Source: an uncultured Alphaproteobacteria bacterium
GTDB lineage: Bacteria; Pseudomonadota; Alphaproteobacteria; HIMB59; GCA-002718135
Direction: 5' to 3'
DNA: 37,829 nucleotides
Assembly (NCBI GenBank): GCA_902622475.1
Contig: CACNPW010000009.1
Span: 1-37,829 of the forward strand
Position numbers and translations under genes: made by a program. Below are positions 28,373 through 36,755 of this stretch, one piece after another. Under the pieces are notes generated by a model. It was not told the origin of the DNA, searched no databases, and was given only the letters and a program-made list of their open reading frames with translations. Numbering within the stretch: the stretch's first letter is position 1; every line of letters begins with the position of its first letter.

Positions 28373-28786
28373 TTAGGAATAAAAATTTGCATATGCTTTT
28401 ATTTTTTCTAACATTGAATAAACCCCATTTCTTCTTCCTGGGGTCAATAATGTATTAAGTTCTAAAATATTTAACATATCGAAATCAGAATTTTTAATTT
28501 CAGAAGGGTTTCTATCACCATAAATATCACATAGAATAGTTACCATACCTTTTGATATAAAAGCATCAGAGTCGTAGTAAAATGAAAGTTTATTATCATT
28601 CAATTCTGGCACTAACCAAACCTGTGCCTGACAACCAGATACTTTAAAGGAATCATTTCTATATTCTTCAGGGAAATTTTTTGCATTTTTTGCTTGATCA
28701 ATTAAAAACTTATACTTATCCATTCCATCATCAAATAAATTTAGACTTTCTTTGTAGTAATATATTTTTTCTTCTATGGTTTTCAT
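28373..28786 (-). CDS. sufE: SufE-family sulfur acceptor protein
   Basis: SufE accepts persulfide sulfur from the cysteine desulfurase SufS and stimulates Fe-S cluster assembly. The acceptor Cys is at residue 52 in KVSGCQAQVWL, the conserved loop of the family. FISKGMVTILCDIYGDRNP is also characteristic. The 137-residue length is normal. Its ATG overlaps the galT TGA as ATGA (28783-28786), an unusual location, since sufE is more often near suf genes or alone. Confidence 0.92.
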   Translation of the reverse strand: MKTIEEKIYYYKESLNLFDDGMDKYKFLIDQAKNAKNFPEEYRNDSFKVSGCQAQVWLVPELNDNKLSFYYDSDAFISKGMVTILCDIYGDRNPSEIKNSDFDMLNILELNTLLTPGRRNGVYSMLEKIKAYANFYS

Positions 28787-29832
28787 GACATATATTTTCT
28801 CAACACTTTAGCAGAATCTTCTGGCAATACATCCATAATAAAAACTCCAGCCATTGATTCTGAACCTGCTAGAACTTTTGGTTTATCTCCGTGTCGTAAA
28901 GGAGGATAGAATTCTACGTGAAAATGAAAATTATTGTCACTTAGTTCAGGGGATGCATGAAGTCCCATTATGTATGGACATCTTTTATCGAGAAAATTAT
29001 CATACCCTTTTACAATCTTCTGAATACATTTTGAAAAATCTTCTATTTGACTATCATTAAATTTCCAAGGACCTTCTATTTGCTTTTTTGGTATTATCCA
29101 TATTTCATAAGCATATCTAGCGAAAGGTGGAACTGCCGCAATAAAATTATCATTTTGATACACATAATATTTCTCTTCTAATTGTTTCATAATGTTAATT
29201 AAAAAGTTCTCTTTTTTAAATGCCCTTATTTCTTTTTCAATTGCAGGAGGGATAAAAGGATAGGCATAAATTTGACCATGTGGATGATGAAGAGTAACAC
29301 CACATTCTTCCCCTCTATTTTCAAAAGGTAGAACATATTTAACATCAGGTTTTTTTTGTAACTCTTTATATCTATCAATCCAAACTTTAGTTAATAATTC
29401 TATTCGCTCCAAAGGCATTTCAGAAATAGTATCAAGATGTGCTGGAGAATAAACAACTACTTCACACTCTCCTTTTGAAGGTTTACTTAAAATTTTTTCT
29501 AAAAATATATTTTCTCCATTTGGATTAAAGCTAGCCCAACGATTTGGAAAGACTGCAACTTCGAAGTTTGAAAATGGTATTTCTGTTGGATAATTTAAAT
29601 TTGCCCCTGGACAAAGTGGACAATATTCTTTTGGCGGAAATGAAGTTCTATTTTTTCTTCCTGCTGAGTAGGTAACCCATTCTTCTCTTGAAGGGTTCCA
29701 TCTCATATGAGGTTTAGGAATTTCTGTTATCTCAAGTTCTTGGCTTGGGGACTCTTTATGTTCCTTATAGCCATAAAGATAAAGTTCTTTTTTATCATTT
29801 CTTATAAAAATTCTTTTATGTATTTGATTCAT
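28783..29832 (-). CDS. galT: Galactose-1-phosphate uridylyltransferase
   Basis: GalT exchanges UMP between UDP-glucose and galactose 1-phosphate in the Leloir pathway. The active-site motif HPHGQIYAYPF is clear, with the nucleophilic His in its centre. CPLCPGANLN provides a zinc-type CxxC, and FENRGEECGVTLHHPHG and NFHFHVEFYPPLR complete the HIT-like fold. ATG 29832 (MNQIHKRIFI) is preferred over an upstream start at 29874; it gives 349 residues and a 17-base overlap with the galE end. No galactokinase gene is seen in the window. Confidence 0.93.
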   Translation of the reverse strand: MNQIHKRIFIRNDKKELYLYGYKEHKESPSQELEITEIPKPHMRWNPSREEWVTYSAGRKNRTSFPPKEYCPLCPGANLNYPTEIPFSNFEVAVFPNRWASFNPNGENIFLEKILSKPSKGECEVVVYSPAHLDTISEMPLERIELLTKVWIDRYKELQKKPDVKYVLPFENRGEECGVTLHHPHGQIYAYPFIPPAIEKEIRAFKKENFLINIMKQLEEKYYVYQNDNFIAAVPPFARYAYEIWIIPKKQIEGPWKFNDSQIEDFSKCIQKIVKGYDNFLDKRCPYIMGLHASPELSDNNFHFHVEFYPPLRHGDKPKVLAGSESMAGVFIMDVLPEDSAKVLRKYMS

Positions 29833-30799
29833 AAATTTTTTCTTCCCATTTAATTGAAGAATTAATAATTTCACTTAGATCATTATATTTTGGCCTCCAA
29901 TCAATATGTTTTAATATTTTTGATGTATTTGCAATCAATTGTTCAACATCCCCATCTCTTCTATTTGAAAATTTGTAATCAATTTTATCTCCTGAAATTT
30001 TATTTGCAGTATTTATAACATCTAAAACACTAAAACCATTTCCATAGCCACAATTAAATAAGTTAGATTCTGAATTTTCTAATAAATATTTTGCAACTTC
30101 TAAGTGGATATCAGCAAGGTCAGAGACATGAATATAGTCTCTAATAGCTGTTCCATCAGCAGTATTATAATCATTGCCAAATATTTCAATATGATCCCTC
30201 TTACCTACAACTACCTCAGATAAAATTTTTATTAAATGTGTTGATCTTTTAGATATTTGACCTGATCTTAATTTTTTATCAGCACCAGCAACATTAAAGT
30301 ATCGCAATATTATAAATTTGTAGTCATGCTTATTTTTAAATAAAAAATTTTCTGTTTTTATTTTAGACTCAGCATATGGATTTTGAGGATTTAAATTTGT
30401 ATTTTCATCTATTAATTTATTTTCACTTACCGATCCGTATGCAGCAGCTGTTGAAGAAAATACTATTTTATTTAATCCATTATTTTTACAAGTTTCAAAT
30501 AGTTTAGTTGCATTTTCAGTATTATTATCAAAATATTTCTGCGGATATTTAACAGATTCCTCAACTTGAATAAAACCAGCAAAGTGCATTAATAAATCAA
30601 AGCTATTAGATTTTATAAGCTCAGAAATTACTTCTTCATCATTAATATTACATTTTGTAAAAAATGCATTTTTAGGAACAAGACTTTCGTTTCCAGTAGA
30701 TAAATCATCAATAATATGAACACTATGACCAGAATCTAGAAGAGAAAGAGCGGCATGACTTCCGATATAACCAGCTCCACCTGATAAAAGAACATTCAT
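29816..30799 (-). CDS. galE: UDP-glucose 4-epimerase
   Basis: GalE interconverts UDP-glucose and UDP-galactose. GGAGYIGSHAALSLL at residues 7-21 is the NAD-binding loop. The catalytic triad is visible as SSTAAAYG and YAESKIK (YxxxK). RYFNVAGAD and TADGTAIRDYIHVSDLADIH are diagnostic of GalE within the extended SDR family. The length of 327 residues is normal. It is the first gene of a run with galT, sufE and the flavin reductase, and diverges from the lactonase-like gene across 88 bases. Confidence 0.94.
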   Translation of the reverse strand: MNVLLSGGAGYIGSHAALSLLDSGHSVHIIDDLSTGNESLVPKNAFFTKCNINDEEVISELIKSNSFDLLMHFAGFIQVEESVKYPQKYFDNNTENATKLFETCKNNGLNKIVFSSTAAAYGSVSENKLIDENTNLNPQNPYAESKIKTENFLFKNKHDYKFIILRYFNVAGADKKLRSGQISKRSTHLIKILSEVVVGKRDHIEIFGNDYNTADGTAIRDYIHVSDLADIHLEVAKYLLENSESNLFNCGYGNGFSVLDVINTANKISGDKIDYKFSNRRDGDVEQLIANTSKILKHIDWRPKYNDLSEIINSSIKWEEKIYESNT

Positions 30800-30887
30800 T
30801 TGTTTTATAATAAATCATTATTATACTATTTGAAAATATATTAACAAAAATACTTTCATCATCAACAATATGTGTTAAACGTTATTT

Positions 30888-31730
30888 ATGGAATTAATAG
30901 ATACCCATCAGCATTTAATGTATCGGGACCAAGTAGGATATAGTTGGGCAAATGAATTTCCTCCTATAGATAAGGGAAATTTTACATTAGAGGATTATAA
31001 AGAACTAACTAAAGAGTTTAAAATCAAAGGAACAATATTCATGGAAACAGGAGTAGATGACTCTGATTATAAAAAAGAAACAAAATTTATAAAATCTATT
31101 ATGGATCAACCTGATAGTAATATGAAGGGTTTAATTGTTTCAATAAGACCAGAAGAGGAAAATGGTTTTGATCAATGGTTGGAGGAAACTATTGATATGA
31201 ACGCAGTTGGATATAGAAGAATTTTTCATGTTATGCCTGATGAATTTTCCCAAAATACGGTATTAAGAAATAATGTAAAAAAAATTGGTTCAGTTGGAAA
31301 ACCCTTTGATATTTGTTTTCTTCCAACACAGCTAAAAATTGCAAAAGAATTTGCAAAGGAATGTGATCAGATGGATTTAGTATTGAATCATTGTGGGGTT
31401 CCGCCTATTGCATCTGGAGAGATCGATGAATGGGGTAAAGATATTAAATCTCTTTCTGAACTTCCAAATGTTACTTGTAAATTATCAGGTTTAATGGCCT
31501 ATTGTGCACCTGGCACTTCTTCTTATGAAACAATAAAGCCATACGTAGATCATTCTTTAGAATGTTTTGGTCCCGATAGAATGGTTTGGGGCAGCGATTA
31601 TCCAGTAGTCAATGCTGGTAAAGGTATTCAAGAGTGGATTAAAGTTACACATACCATTTTAGGTAATCTTTCAGATGATGAGGCAAAGAAAATTGCAAGT
31701 TCTAATGCCGAAAGAATCTATAAAATTTAA
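30888..31730 (+). CDS. Amidohydrolase-family sugar lactonase-like enzyme (L-fuconolactonase type)
   Basis: A metal-dependent TIM-barrel hydrolase of the amidohydrolase-2 group. The metal-binding DTHQHL lies at residues 4-9, a barrel His is in LVLNHCGVPP, and the conserved Asp is in RMVWGSDYPVVNAG near the C-terminus. The 280-residue size and these motifs match L-fuconolactonase or L-rhamnonolactonase-like enzymes. Neighbouring mutarotase and dehydrogenase genes support hydrolysis of an L-sugar lactone, but the exact sugar is inference. It meets the MetE-like gene tail to tail with no gap (31730/31731). Confidence 0.85.
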   Translation: MELIDTHQHLMYRDQVGYSWANEFPPIDKGNFTLEDYKELTKEFKIKGTIFMETGVDDSDYKKETKFIKSIMDQPDSNMKGLIVSIRPEEENGFDQWLEETIDMNAVGYRRIFHVMPDEFSQNTVLRNNVKKIGSVGKPFDICFLPTQLKIAKEFAKECDQMDLVLNHCGVPPIASGEIDEWGKDIKSLSELPNVTCKLSGLMAYCAPGTSSYETIKPYVDHSLECFGPDRMVWGSDYPVVNAGKGIQEWIKVTHTILGNLSDDEAKKIASSNAERIYKI

Positions 31731-32759
31731 TTATAATTTTTTTGCAGTAGCAACCAACATTTTTATTTTATTTTTAACAATATCTATTGGTACATGACCA
31801 AATCCGCACTCACTGGTTAATAATATTTTTTCTTTTGGAAAATATTCTAGTGCAGGTTGTATAGCTTTTATAATATCTTCTTCTGTTTCTGTACTATCAA
31901 TTCGTTGATCAATTACTCCAAGAGATACTTTTCCATTAAATTTCCAATCATTGAAAACATCCAACATTTTATAATGTAAGCTACAGTGCTCTAAATGTAT
32001 TTCATCAACTTTTAAAATTTTAAATGATTCAATCATATCTGTATATTTTCCAAAAAAACCTCTTTTCCTGTGAGCATTTCCACCACATACATGCAAATTA
32101 AAATCCACATTAGGAAATTTTTCAATAATTCCGTTTAGTATTTCAGCAGCCCATTTCGTTTCATTTACATTTTCTGTCCAAACTGGTTCATCAAATTGAA
32201 TATAATCACAGCCTTCATTAACAACTTCTTCTAGTTCTTGGGTCAATGCGTTCGCATAAGCTTTTGCCAGAGCAATGTCATCAGGATATAAATCAGGTCT
32301 CTGATTAACACTAAACCTTGCTAACATATGAGGCCCTGTAATTGTCTGTTTTACTCTAACGTTAGAGGGTGTATTATCTCTCGCTACTCTCCATTTTTTT
32401 GCTAAACTAGTACTTAGGTTTTTAATTTCATCTTTTACAACTGCACACTCAATTCCAAAACCTTTTGTTCCATGAGTCTTACTTAAATCTACACCTTTCA
32501 TTGAACCACCAAGTGTAAAGTTTTTTCGAATTTTATTTATTGCATCTACTCCATCCAATCGTAATTGGTAAAACCAATACATATTTTCTCTGTATCCTTC
32601 ACCATCAGTAATAATATCAAGTCCAAGATCAGACTGTTCTTTAACTGCCCATTTAATCATTTCAAAAGACTCTTCTTCTGAAACACTCGGTTTACGAAGT
32701 GTATCTTTTTGTACTTCTTTCCTTGGGTAACTTCCCGTGACTGTTGTTATGTAACTCAT
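31731..32759 (-). CDS. Core-MetE-like cobalamin-independent methionine synthase family protein
   Basis: The 342-residue protein corresponds to the catalytic C-terminal half of MetE (VTGSYPR at the start, ITDGEGYRENMYW, IQFDEPVW). The zinc ligands of the family are present: His and Cys in NLHVCGG, Glu in IHLEHCS, and Cys in LTSECGFGH. It lacks the N-terminal domain of MetE. Known core-MetE proteins make methionine from homocysteine using donors other than polyglutamylated methyl-folate. It is 3 bases downstream of the epimerase/dehydrogenase gene, in the same run as the rhamnose-type mutarotase, so a role tied to the sugar (for example a methylated sugar) is possible but unproven. Confidence 0.85.
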   Translation of the reverse strand: MSYITTVTGSYPRKEVQKDTLRKPSVSEEESFEMIKWAVKEQSDLGLDIITDGEGYRENMYWFYQLRLDGVDAINKIRKNFTLGGSMKGVDLSKTHGTKGFGIECAVVKDEIKNLSTSLAKKWRVARDNTPSNVRVKQTITGPHMLARFSVNQRPDLYPDDIALAKAYANALTQELEEVVNEGCDYIQFDEPVWTENVNETKWAAEILNGIIEKFPNVDFNLHVCGGNAHRKRGFFGKYTDMIESFKILKVDEIHLEHCSLHYKMLDVFNDWKFNGKVSLGVIDQRIDSTETEEDIIKAIQPALEYFPKEKILLTSECGFGHVPIDIVKNKIKMLVATAKKL

Positions 32760-32762
32760 ATA

Positions 32763-33725
32763 TCAATTACTTTCTCTCACATCTTGTATAAGACATTTAA
32801 CACCTTCTTCAAAGGATCTTGGATTAAAATCAATTTCTTTCCGAATTCTTTCGTCATTTTGATCATCAATTAATGGTGTTGATTTTACATTTTCATCAAA
32901 ATAGATTTCAGCATCTGGGATTATTTTTTTAACTGTTGCTTCTAATTGCGAACCATCTAAAGTTTCTGCACCTGTATTAAAGCAAGAATAGTTTAAAGTT
33001 TCTTTTAAAGCTAAACGAACAAGTTGCTCTGCACAATCTTCTACATAGATCCAATTATCTCTATTTTTTTTTGAAAATGGTAAATGAGCTGCTTGTCCCA
33101 TAGCGGGTTTAGCTGCAAAATCTTCAGCCCAGTTTATTGCAGTATTCTGCCTACCATAACCAAAGACAACTGATGGTCTAGTATAGGCAATACTACATCC
33201 ATGTTTTTTGATATATTTTTCAGCCATAAATTCATTAAGTAGTTTCATCACACCATATGTATAAAAGTGATTATTAATGCCAGAGTAATCCTCTTCTGTT
33301 ACAGCTCTATTTCCAAAGAATTCTTGATGAGCACCGTAAACGGTTTCGCTACTTGCAAATACTAATCGTCTAATTTTATACTTTACAATCATTTCAAATA
33401 TTGAAGTAGTTCCAACGATATTTATTTTACTTGCTAGTAATGGATTTTCTTCACATATAGTTCCAATTCCATATGCTAAATTAATGACTGAATCTATTTT
33501 GTTATTTTGAAAAATGCTTTCAATTTCTTTATATTTGGTGATATCTAATTTTTGATATTTTACTTTGTCTTTATTTTTCCCAATTTTTAATATGTTACTT
33601 TCTAATTTGTCTTTATTTTTTACAATATCTAGATCTGTTACTAAAACATCAATATCTTTTTTTAGTAATTGCAAAACAACATTAGATCCAATAAATCCTA
33701 AACCACCTGTAACTAAAACAGTCAT
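32763..33725 (-). CDS. NAD-dependent epimerase/dehydratase family protein (extended SDR)
   Basis: An extended short-chain dehydrogenase of 320 residues. TGGLGFIGSNVV near residues 6-17 binds the dinucleotide, ASSETVYGAH supplies the Ser, and YTYGVMKLLNEF gives the YxxxK pair. RPSVVFGYGRQN is the substrate-side loop. Such enzymes act on nucleotide sugars or free sugars; inside this catabolic run it may oxidise the sugar to its lactone or epimerise it. Three bases separate it from the mutarotase upstream and three from the MetE-like gene downstream. Confidence 0.85.
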   Translation of the reverse strand: MTVLVTGGLGFIGSNVVLQLLKKDIDVLVTDLDIVKNKDKLESNILKIGKNKDKVKYQKLDITKYKEIESIFQNNKIDSVINLAYGIGTICEENPLLASKINIVGTTSIFEMIVKYKIRRLVFASSETVYGAHQEFFGNRAVTEEDYSGINNHFYTYGVMKLLNEFMAEKYIKKHGCSIAYTRPSVVFGYGRQNTAINWAEDFAAKPAMGQAAHLPFSKKNRDNWIYVEDCAEQLVRLALKETLNYSCFNTGAETLDGSQLEATVKKIIPDAEIYFDENVKSTPLIDDQNDERIRKEIDFNPRSFEEGVKCLIQDVRESN

Positions 33726-33728
33726 TAA

Positions 33729-34058
33729 TTATTCCATAAAAAAAATTTGATCCATCATAACCCAGGATTCATTGTCATCATTGTTAGGGAAAGGATTAAA
33801 GCAATCTATCATTAGTTTAGTCCATTTATCTACAATTGGTATTTGTTGCATCTTTCCCATATCACCATCAAAATCATTTCCTGTATATTCAAGATATCCA
33901 AACATAAAATCTTCTTTTAAGAAAATACTATAATTTTGAACATTAATTTTTTTTAACTCTTCTAAAACTTCAGGCCAAACATTTGCATGATTGTCAATAT
34001 AATATTGTCTTTTCTCATCTTTCAACCTGACAGCCATTCCATATCTTTGTATAGTCAT
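33729..34058 (-). CDS. L-rhamnose/L-fucose-type mutarotase (RhaM family)
   Basis: RhaM-family enzymes interconvert alpha and beta anomers of L-rhamnose or L-fucose. The 109-residue protein has the family layout: RYGMAVRLKDEKRQYY, then the catalytic-region HANVWPEV, NYSIFL, and the C-terminal MDQIFFME. It is the first gene of the three-gene minus-strand run with the epimerase and the MetE-like gene. A strikingly G-rich ribosome-binding site (AAGGGGGG, about 34063-34070 on the plus strand as C) precedes the ATG. Which L-sugar it handles is not decided by sequence alone. Confidence 0.9.
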   Translation of the reverse strand: MTIQRYGMAVRLKDEKRQYYIDNHANVWPEVLEELKKINVQNYSIFLKEDFMFGYLEYTGNDFDGDMGKMQQIPIVDKWTKLMIDCFNPFPNNDDNESWVMMDQIFFME

Positions 34059-34208
34059 ATACCCCCCTTAATTTTTTAAACTAACTTAACACAGAACTGA
34101 TAATGAAATGAAATAAAATCATTAGTTATTCATTATTTTTTCTGATCTAAATTTTTATAACTATATGATTCGTTGCTTTTTTAAAAAATTTAGTTACAAA
34201 TATTTCCT

Positions 34209-35294
34209 ATGGAAAAAATTACTACTGAAGATATAGCAAATTTAAATACTGTTTGGGAACTTCCAAAAAATAGAAAACCAATTGTAATCATTGGTGCAGG
34301 TGGAATAGTAAGTGACGCTCATTTGCCAGCATATAAAAAAGCAAACTTTCCTGTAAAAGGGATTTACGATCCTGATGTAGAAAAAGCAAAAAAATGTGCT
34401 GAAAATTTTTCAATAGACAAAATTTATTCTACTGAGGAAGAAGCTCTCGCAGAAAAAGATGTAGTTTTTGATATAGCAGTACCACCCCAAGTTCTTTTAG
34501 GTATTGTTCAAAAGATACCCGCTAATTCTATTTGTCAATTACAAAAACCAATGGGTAATAGTATGACTCAAGCAAAAAGAATTAAAGAAATCATTAAGGA
34601 AAAAAATATTATTGCATGTGTTAATCTACAATTGAAATTTAGTCCCATGATGATTGCTTTAAGAGAAGCAATAGATAAAAAAATGTTAGGTAAGTTAACA
34701 GAATTGGAGATAAGTTTAAGTGTAGGTACTCCTTGGCATCTTTGGCCTTTTTTAGAAACACTAGATAATGTGGAAGTTCCACTTCACTCTATTCATTATT
34801 TAGATTGGATACGATCAGTTCTTGGGAATCCAACAAGTGTACACTGCAAATCAGTAAAACATCCTAATCTACCAAACTTAGCCGATGCTAGATCAAGTAT
34901 AATTCTTCAATATGAGGATGATATCAGATGTTGTTTATCTATAAATCATACTCATGATAATTCTTCCCATGGTATGAAACACTCACATGCCTATGCAAGG
35001 GTGGAGGGTTTAGATGGTGCAGCGTATATAAAATTTGGATTACTGCTTAATTATCCAAACGGTGAACCGGAAGAGATTGAAATTTCTACAAAAGGTAATG
35101 AATGGACTAAAGTAAGGAATGTAGGTACTTGGTTTCCCGACGCATTTATAGGCACTATGTCAAGTTTACAAAGATATGCTTCAGGAGAAGAAGCCGAACT
35201 AACTCATTCTGTTGATAATGCTTATAATACAATGGCTTTAGTTTATGCTTGTCTTGAGTCTAATTCTCAACCCGGGACAATAGTTCATTATTAG
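34209..35294 (+). CDS. Gfo/Idh/MocA family oxidoreductase
   Basis: An NAD(P)-dependent sugar oxidoreductase of 361 residues. IVIIGAGGIVSDAHLPAY near residues 24-41 is the nucleotide-binding loop, QKPMGNS corresponds to the conserved EKP loop (with Gln in place of Glu), and HSIHYLDWIRSVLG carries the catalytic-region His/Asp. Family members oxidise or reduce sugars and inositols. It is divergent from the mutarotase run across 150 bases, in which I see AT-rich sequence but no convincing operator, and 80 bases upstream of the transporter genes. Likely acts on the imported sugar. Confidence 0.88.
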   Translation: MEKITTEDIANLNTVWELPKNRKPIVIIGAGGIVSDAHLPAYKKANFPVKGIYDPDVEKAKKCAENFSIDKIYSTEEEALAEKDVVFDIAVPPQVLLGIVQKIPANSICQLQKPMGNSMTQAKRIKEIIKEKNIIACVNLQLKFSPMMIALREAIDKKMLGKLTELEISLSVGTPWHLWPFLETLDNVEVPLHSIHYLDWIRSVLGNPTSVHCKSVKHPNLPNLADARSSIILQYEDDIRCCLSINHTHDNSSHGMKHSHAYARVEGLDGAAYIKFGLLLNYPNGEPEEIEISTKGNEWTKVRNVGTWFPDAFIGTMSSLQRYASGEEAELTHSVDNAYNTMALVYACLESNSQPGTIVHY

Positions 35295-35376
35295 TAAAAA
35301 ATTTCCCTAAAGTTATTGTATTTTTTTCAAATAATTGCATCATGGATGTATTAATTAACTAAATTATGGAGGAATG

Positions 35377-36702
35377 ATGTTAAGATTATTTTTATCATTG
35401 ATTCTTGCCGTATCTTTCTTTGGCTCATTTTCAGCAAAAGCAGAAACTGAGTTATGGGGAGATTATTCCGGTGTAACTCTAAGAGTTAAACTTATCGGCG
35501 GAGGTCAATACGAAGGCTTATACAACGAAGTAATTCCATGGTGGGAAGAAAACACTGGTGGAAAAATTGAAATCGTGACACAAAAAAATCACTTTGAGTT
35601 AGACAAAGAGATTAAGAAAGATATTGCTTCAGGCAACTTAGATTTTTGTGTTGCATCAAACCACACAAGTTTTGCATCTCAATATGGCAATATATACACA
35701 GACTTAAATAATATTATGCCTGCATCTGTTTTAGCAGATTACACGCCATTAATATTAGAGCACTCTACTGTTGATGGAAGATTGGTACAAATGCCAAGAC
35801 ACAGTGATGTGAGTAATTTATATTATCAAAAAAGTTTATATGAAGATGCTGATAATAAAGCTAACTTTAAAGCAAAGTATGGCTATGATTTAACACCACC
35901 TGAAACTTGGGATCAAGTTAAGGATCAGGCTATCTTTTTCTCAAACCCACCTGATTTCTACGGAACTCAATATGTTGGTAAAGAAGAAGCGATAGCAGGC
36001 AGATTCTATGAGCTAGTAATTGCAAACGGTGGAGCATTATTTGACGAAGATTATCGTCCAATATTTAATTCTCCAGCAGGTGTTGAAGCTCTTCAATGGT
36101 TCATTGATTTGTATAATGCAAAAGCAGTTCCTGATGGCGTTTTAAACTATCTTTGGGATGACACCGGATTAGGTTTTGCAAGTGGAACAATTGCTATGAA
36201 TCTTGACTGGGCAGGATGGGCAGGTTTCTTTAATGATCCAGAAAACTCAAAAGTTGCTGGAGATATTGGACTTGTACGTGCCCCAATGGGTTCTGGTGGT
36301 TTAAGAACTGGTTGGTCAGGATCACACTCTTTCTCAATGACAGAGTCATGTCCGGATAAAGAAGCAGCTGCATCTTTCTTATGGGCTTTGACTAGTAATA
36401 AAGCACAAATGATTGAAGCAAGAGGTGGACTATCACCAACTCGTCCAGCTATTTGGGATGCGATCATTGCTGAAAAGAAAGCTGAAGGTGATGAGTTTAT
36501 GTTGATGGTATTTGAAACTTTCAAAATGTCATTAGCTGAAGATGCATTCACTCCACCACTAATTCCTGAGTGGATTGAATTTACTAACGTTCTATATCCA
36601 GAACTTCAAGCTGCAATTCTTGGGGACAAATCTCCTGAAGATGCGCTAGCTACTGCTTCTAAGAAAGCAACTGAAATTATGGAAGACGCTGGTTACTTCT
36701 AA
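35377..36702 (+). CDS. Sugar ABC transporter periplasmic substrate-binding protein
   Basis: A type 1 extracellular solute-binding protein of 441 residues. A signal peptide of about 22 residues (MLRLFLSLILAVSFFGSFSA then KAE) leads into the mature domain. YEGLYNEVIPWWEENTG, NDPENSKVAGDIG and GGLRTGWSGSHSFSM are typical of sugar-binding proteins of carbohydrate transporters. The ribosome site GGAGG (35368-35372) fits the ATG at 35377 better than the ATG at 35374. Codon use is more regular than its neighbours, as expected for an abundant protein. A strong hairpin follows the gene. The sugar is presumably the substrate of the adjacent enzymes. Confidence 0.93.
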   Translation: MLRLFLSLILAVSFFGSFSAKAETELWGDYSGVTLRVKLIGGGQYEGLYNEVIPWWEENTGGKIEIVTQKNHFELDKEIKKDIASGNLDFCVASNHTSFASQYGNIYTDLNNIMPASVLADYTPLILEHSTVDGRLVQMPRHSDVSNLYYQKSLYEDADNKANFKAKYGYDLTPPETWDQVKDQAIFFSNPPDFYGTQYVGKEEAIAGRFYELVIANGGALFDEDYRPIFNSPAGVEALQWFIDLYNAKAVPDGVLNYLWDDTGLGFASGTIAMNLDWAGWAGFFNDPENSKVAGDIGLVRAPMGSGGLRTGWSGSHSFSMTESCPDKEAAASFLWALTSNKAQMIEARGGLSPTRPAIWDAIIAEKKAEGDEFMLMVFETFKMSLAEDAFTPPLIPEWIEFTNVLYPELQAAILGDKSPEDALATASKKATEIMEDAGYF

Positions 36703-36715
36703 CATTTACTAAAAT

Positions 36716-36742
36716 ACCTAGCTCTATAAAGTAGAGCTAGGT
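36716..36742 (+). terminator. Stem-loop between binding-protein and permease genes
   Basis: A perfect 11-bp stem (ACCTAGCTCTA with TAGAGCTAGGT) encloses the loop TAAAG and is followed by TTTCT. The T-run is weak, so it may act as a partial terminator or a 3'-end stabiliser that keeps binding-protein mRNA more abundant than permease mRNA, as known in other ABC sugar operons. The permease ATG is only 13 bases further on. Confidence 0.7.
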
Positions 36743-36755
36743 TTCTAAATCTATC

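Noticed and set aside
34059-34208. TAATGA/TCATTA inverted words in the divergent gap as a regulator site
   Set aside because: Six-base arms with a 14-base spacer in A/T-rich sequence are not significant, and no regulator gene is present in the cluster to pair with them.
36147-36551. 134-residue open frame antisense to the sugar-binding protein
   Set aside because: The sense gene has clear family motifs across the same bases; the antisense product has no recognisable domain or ribosome site.
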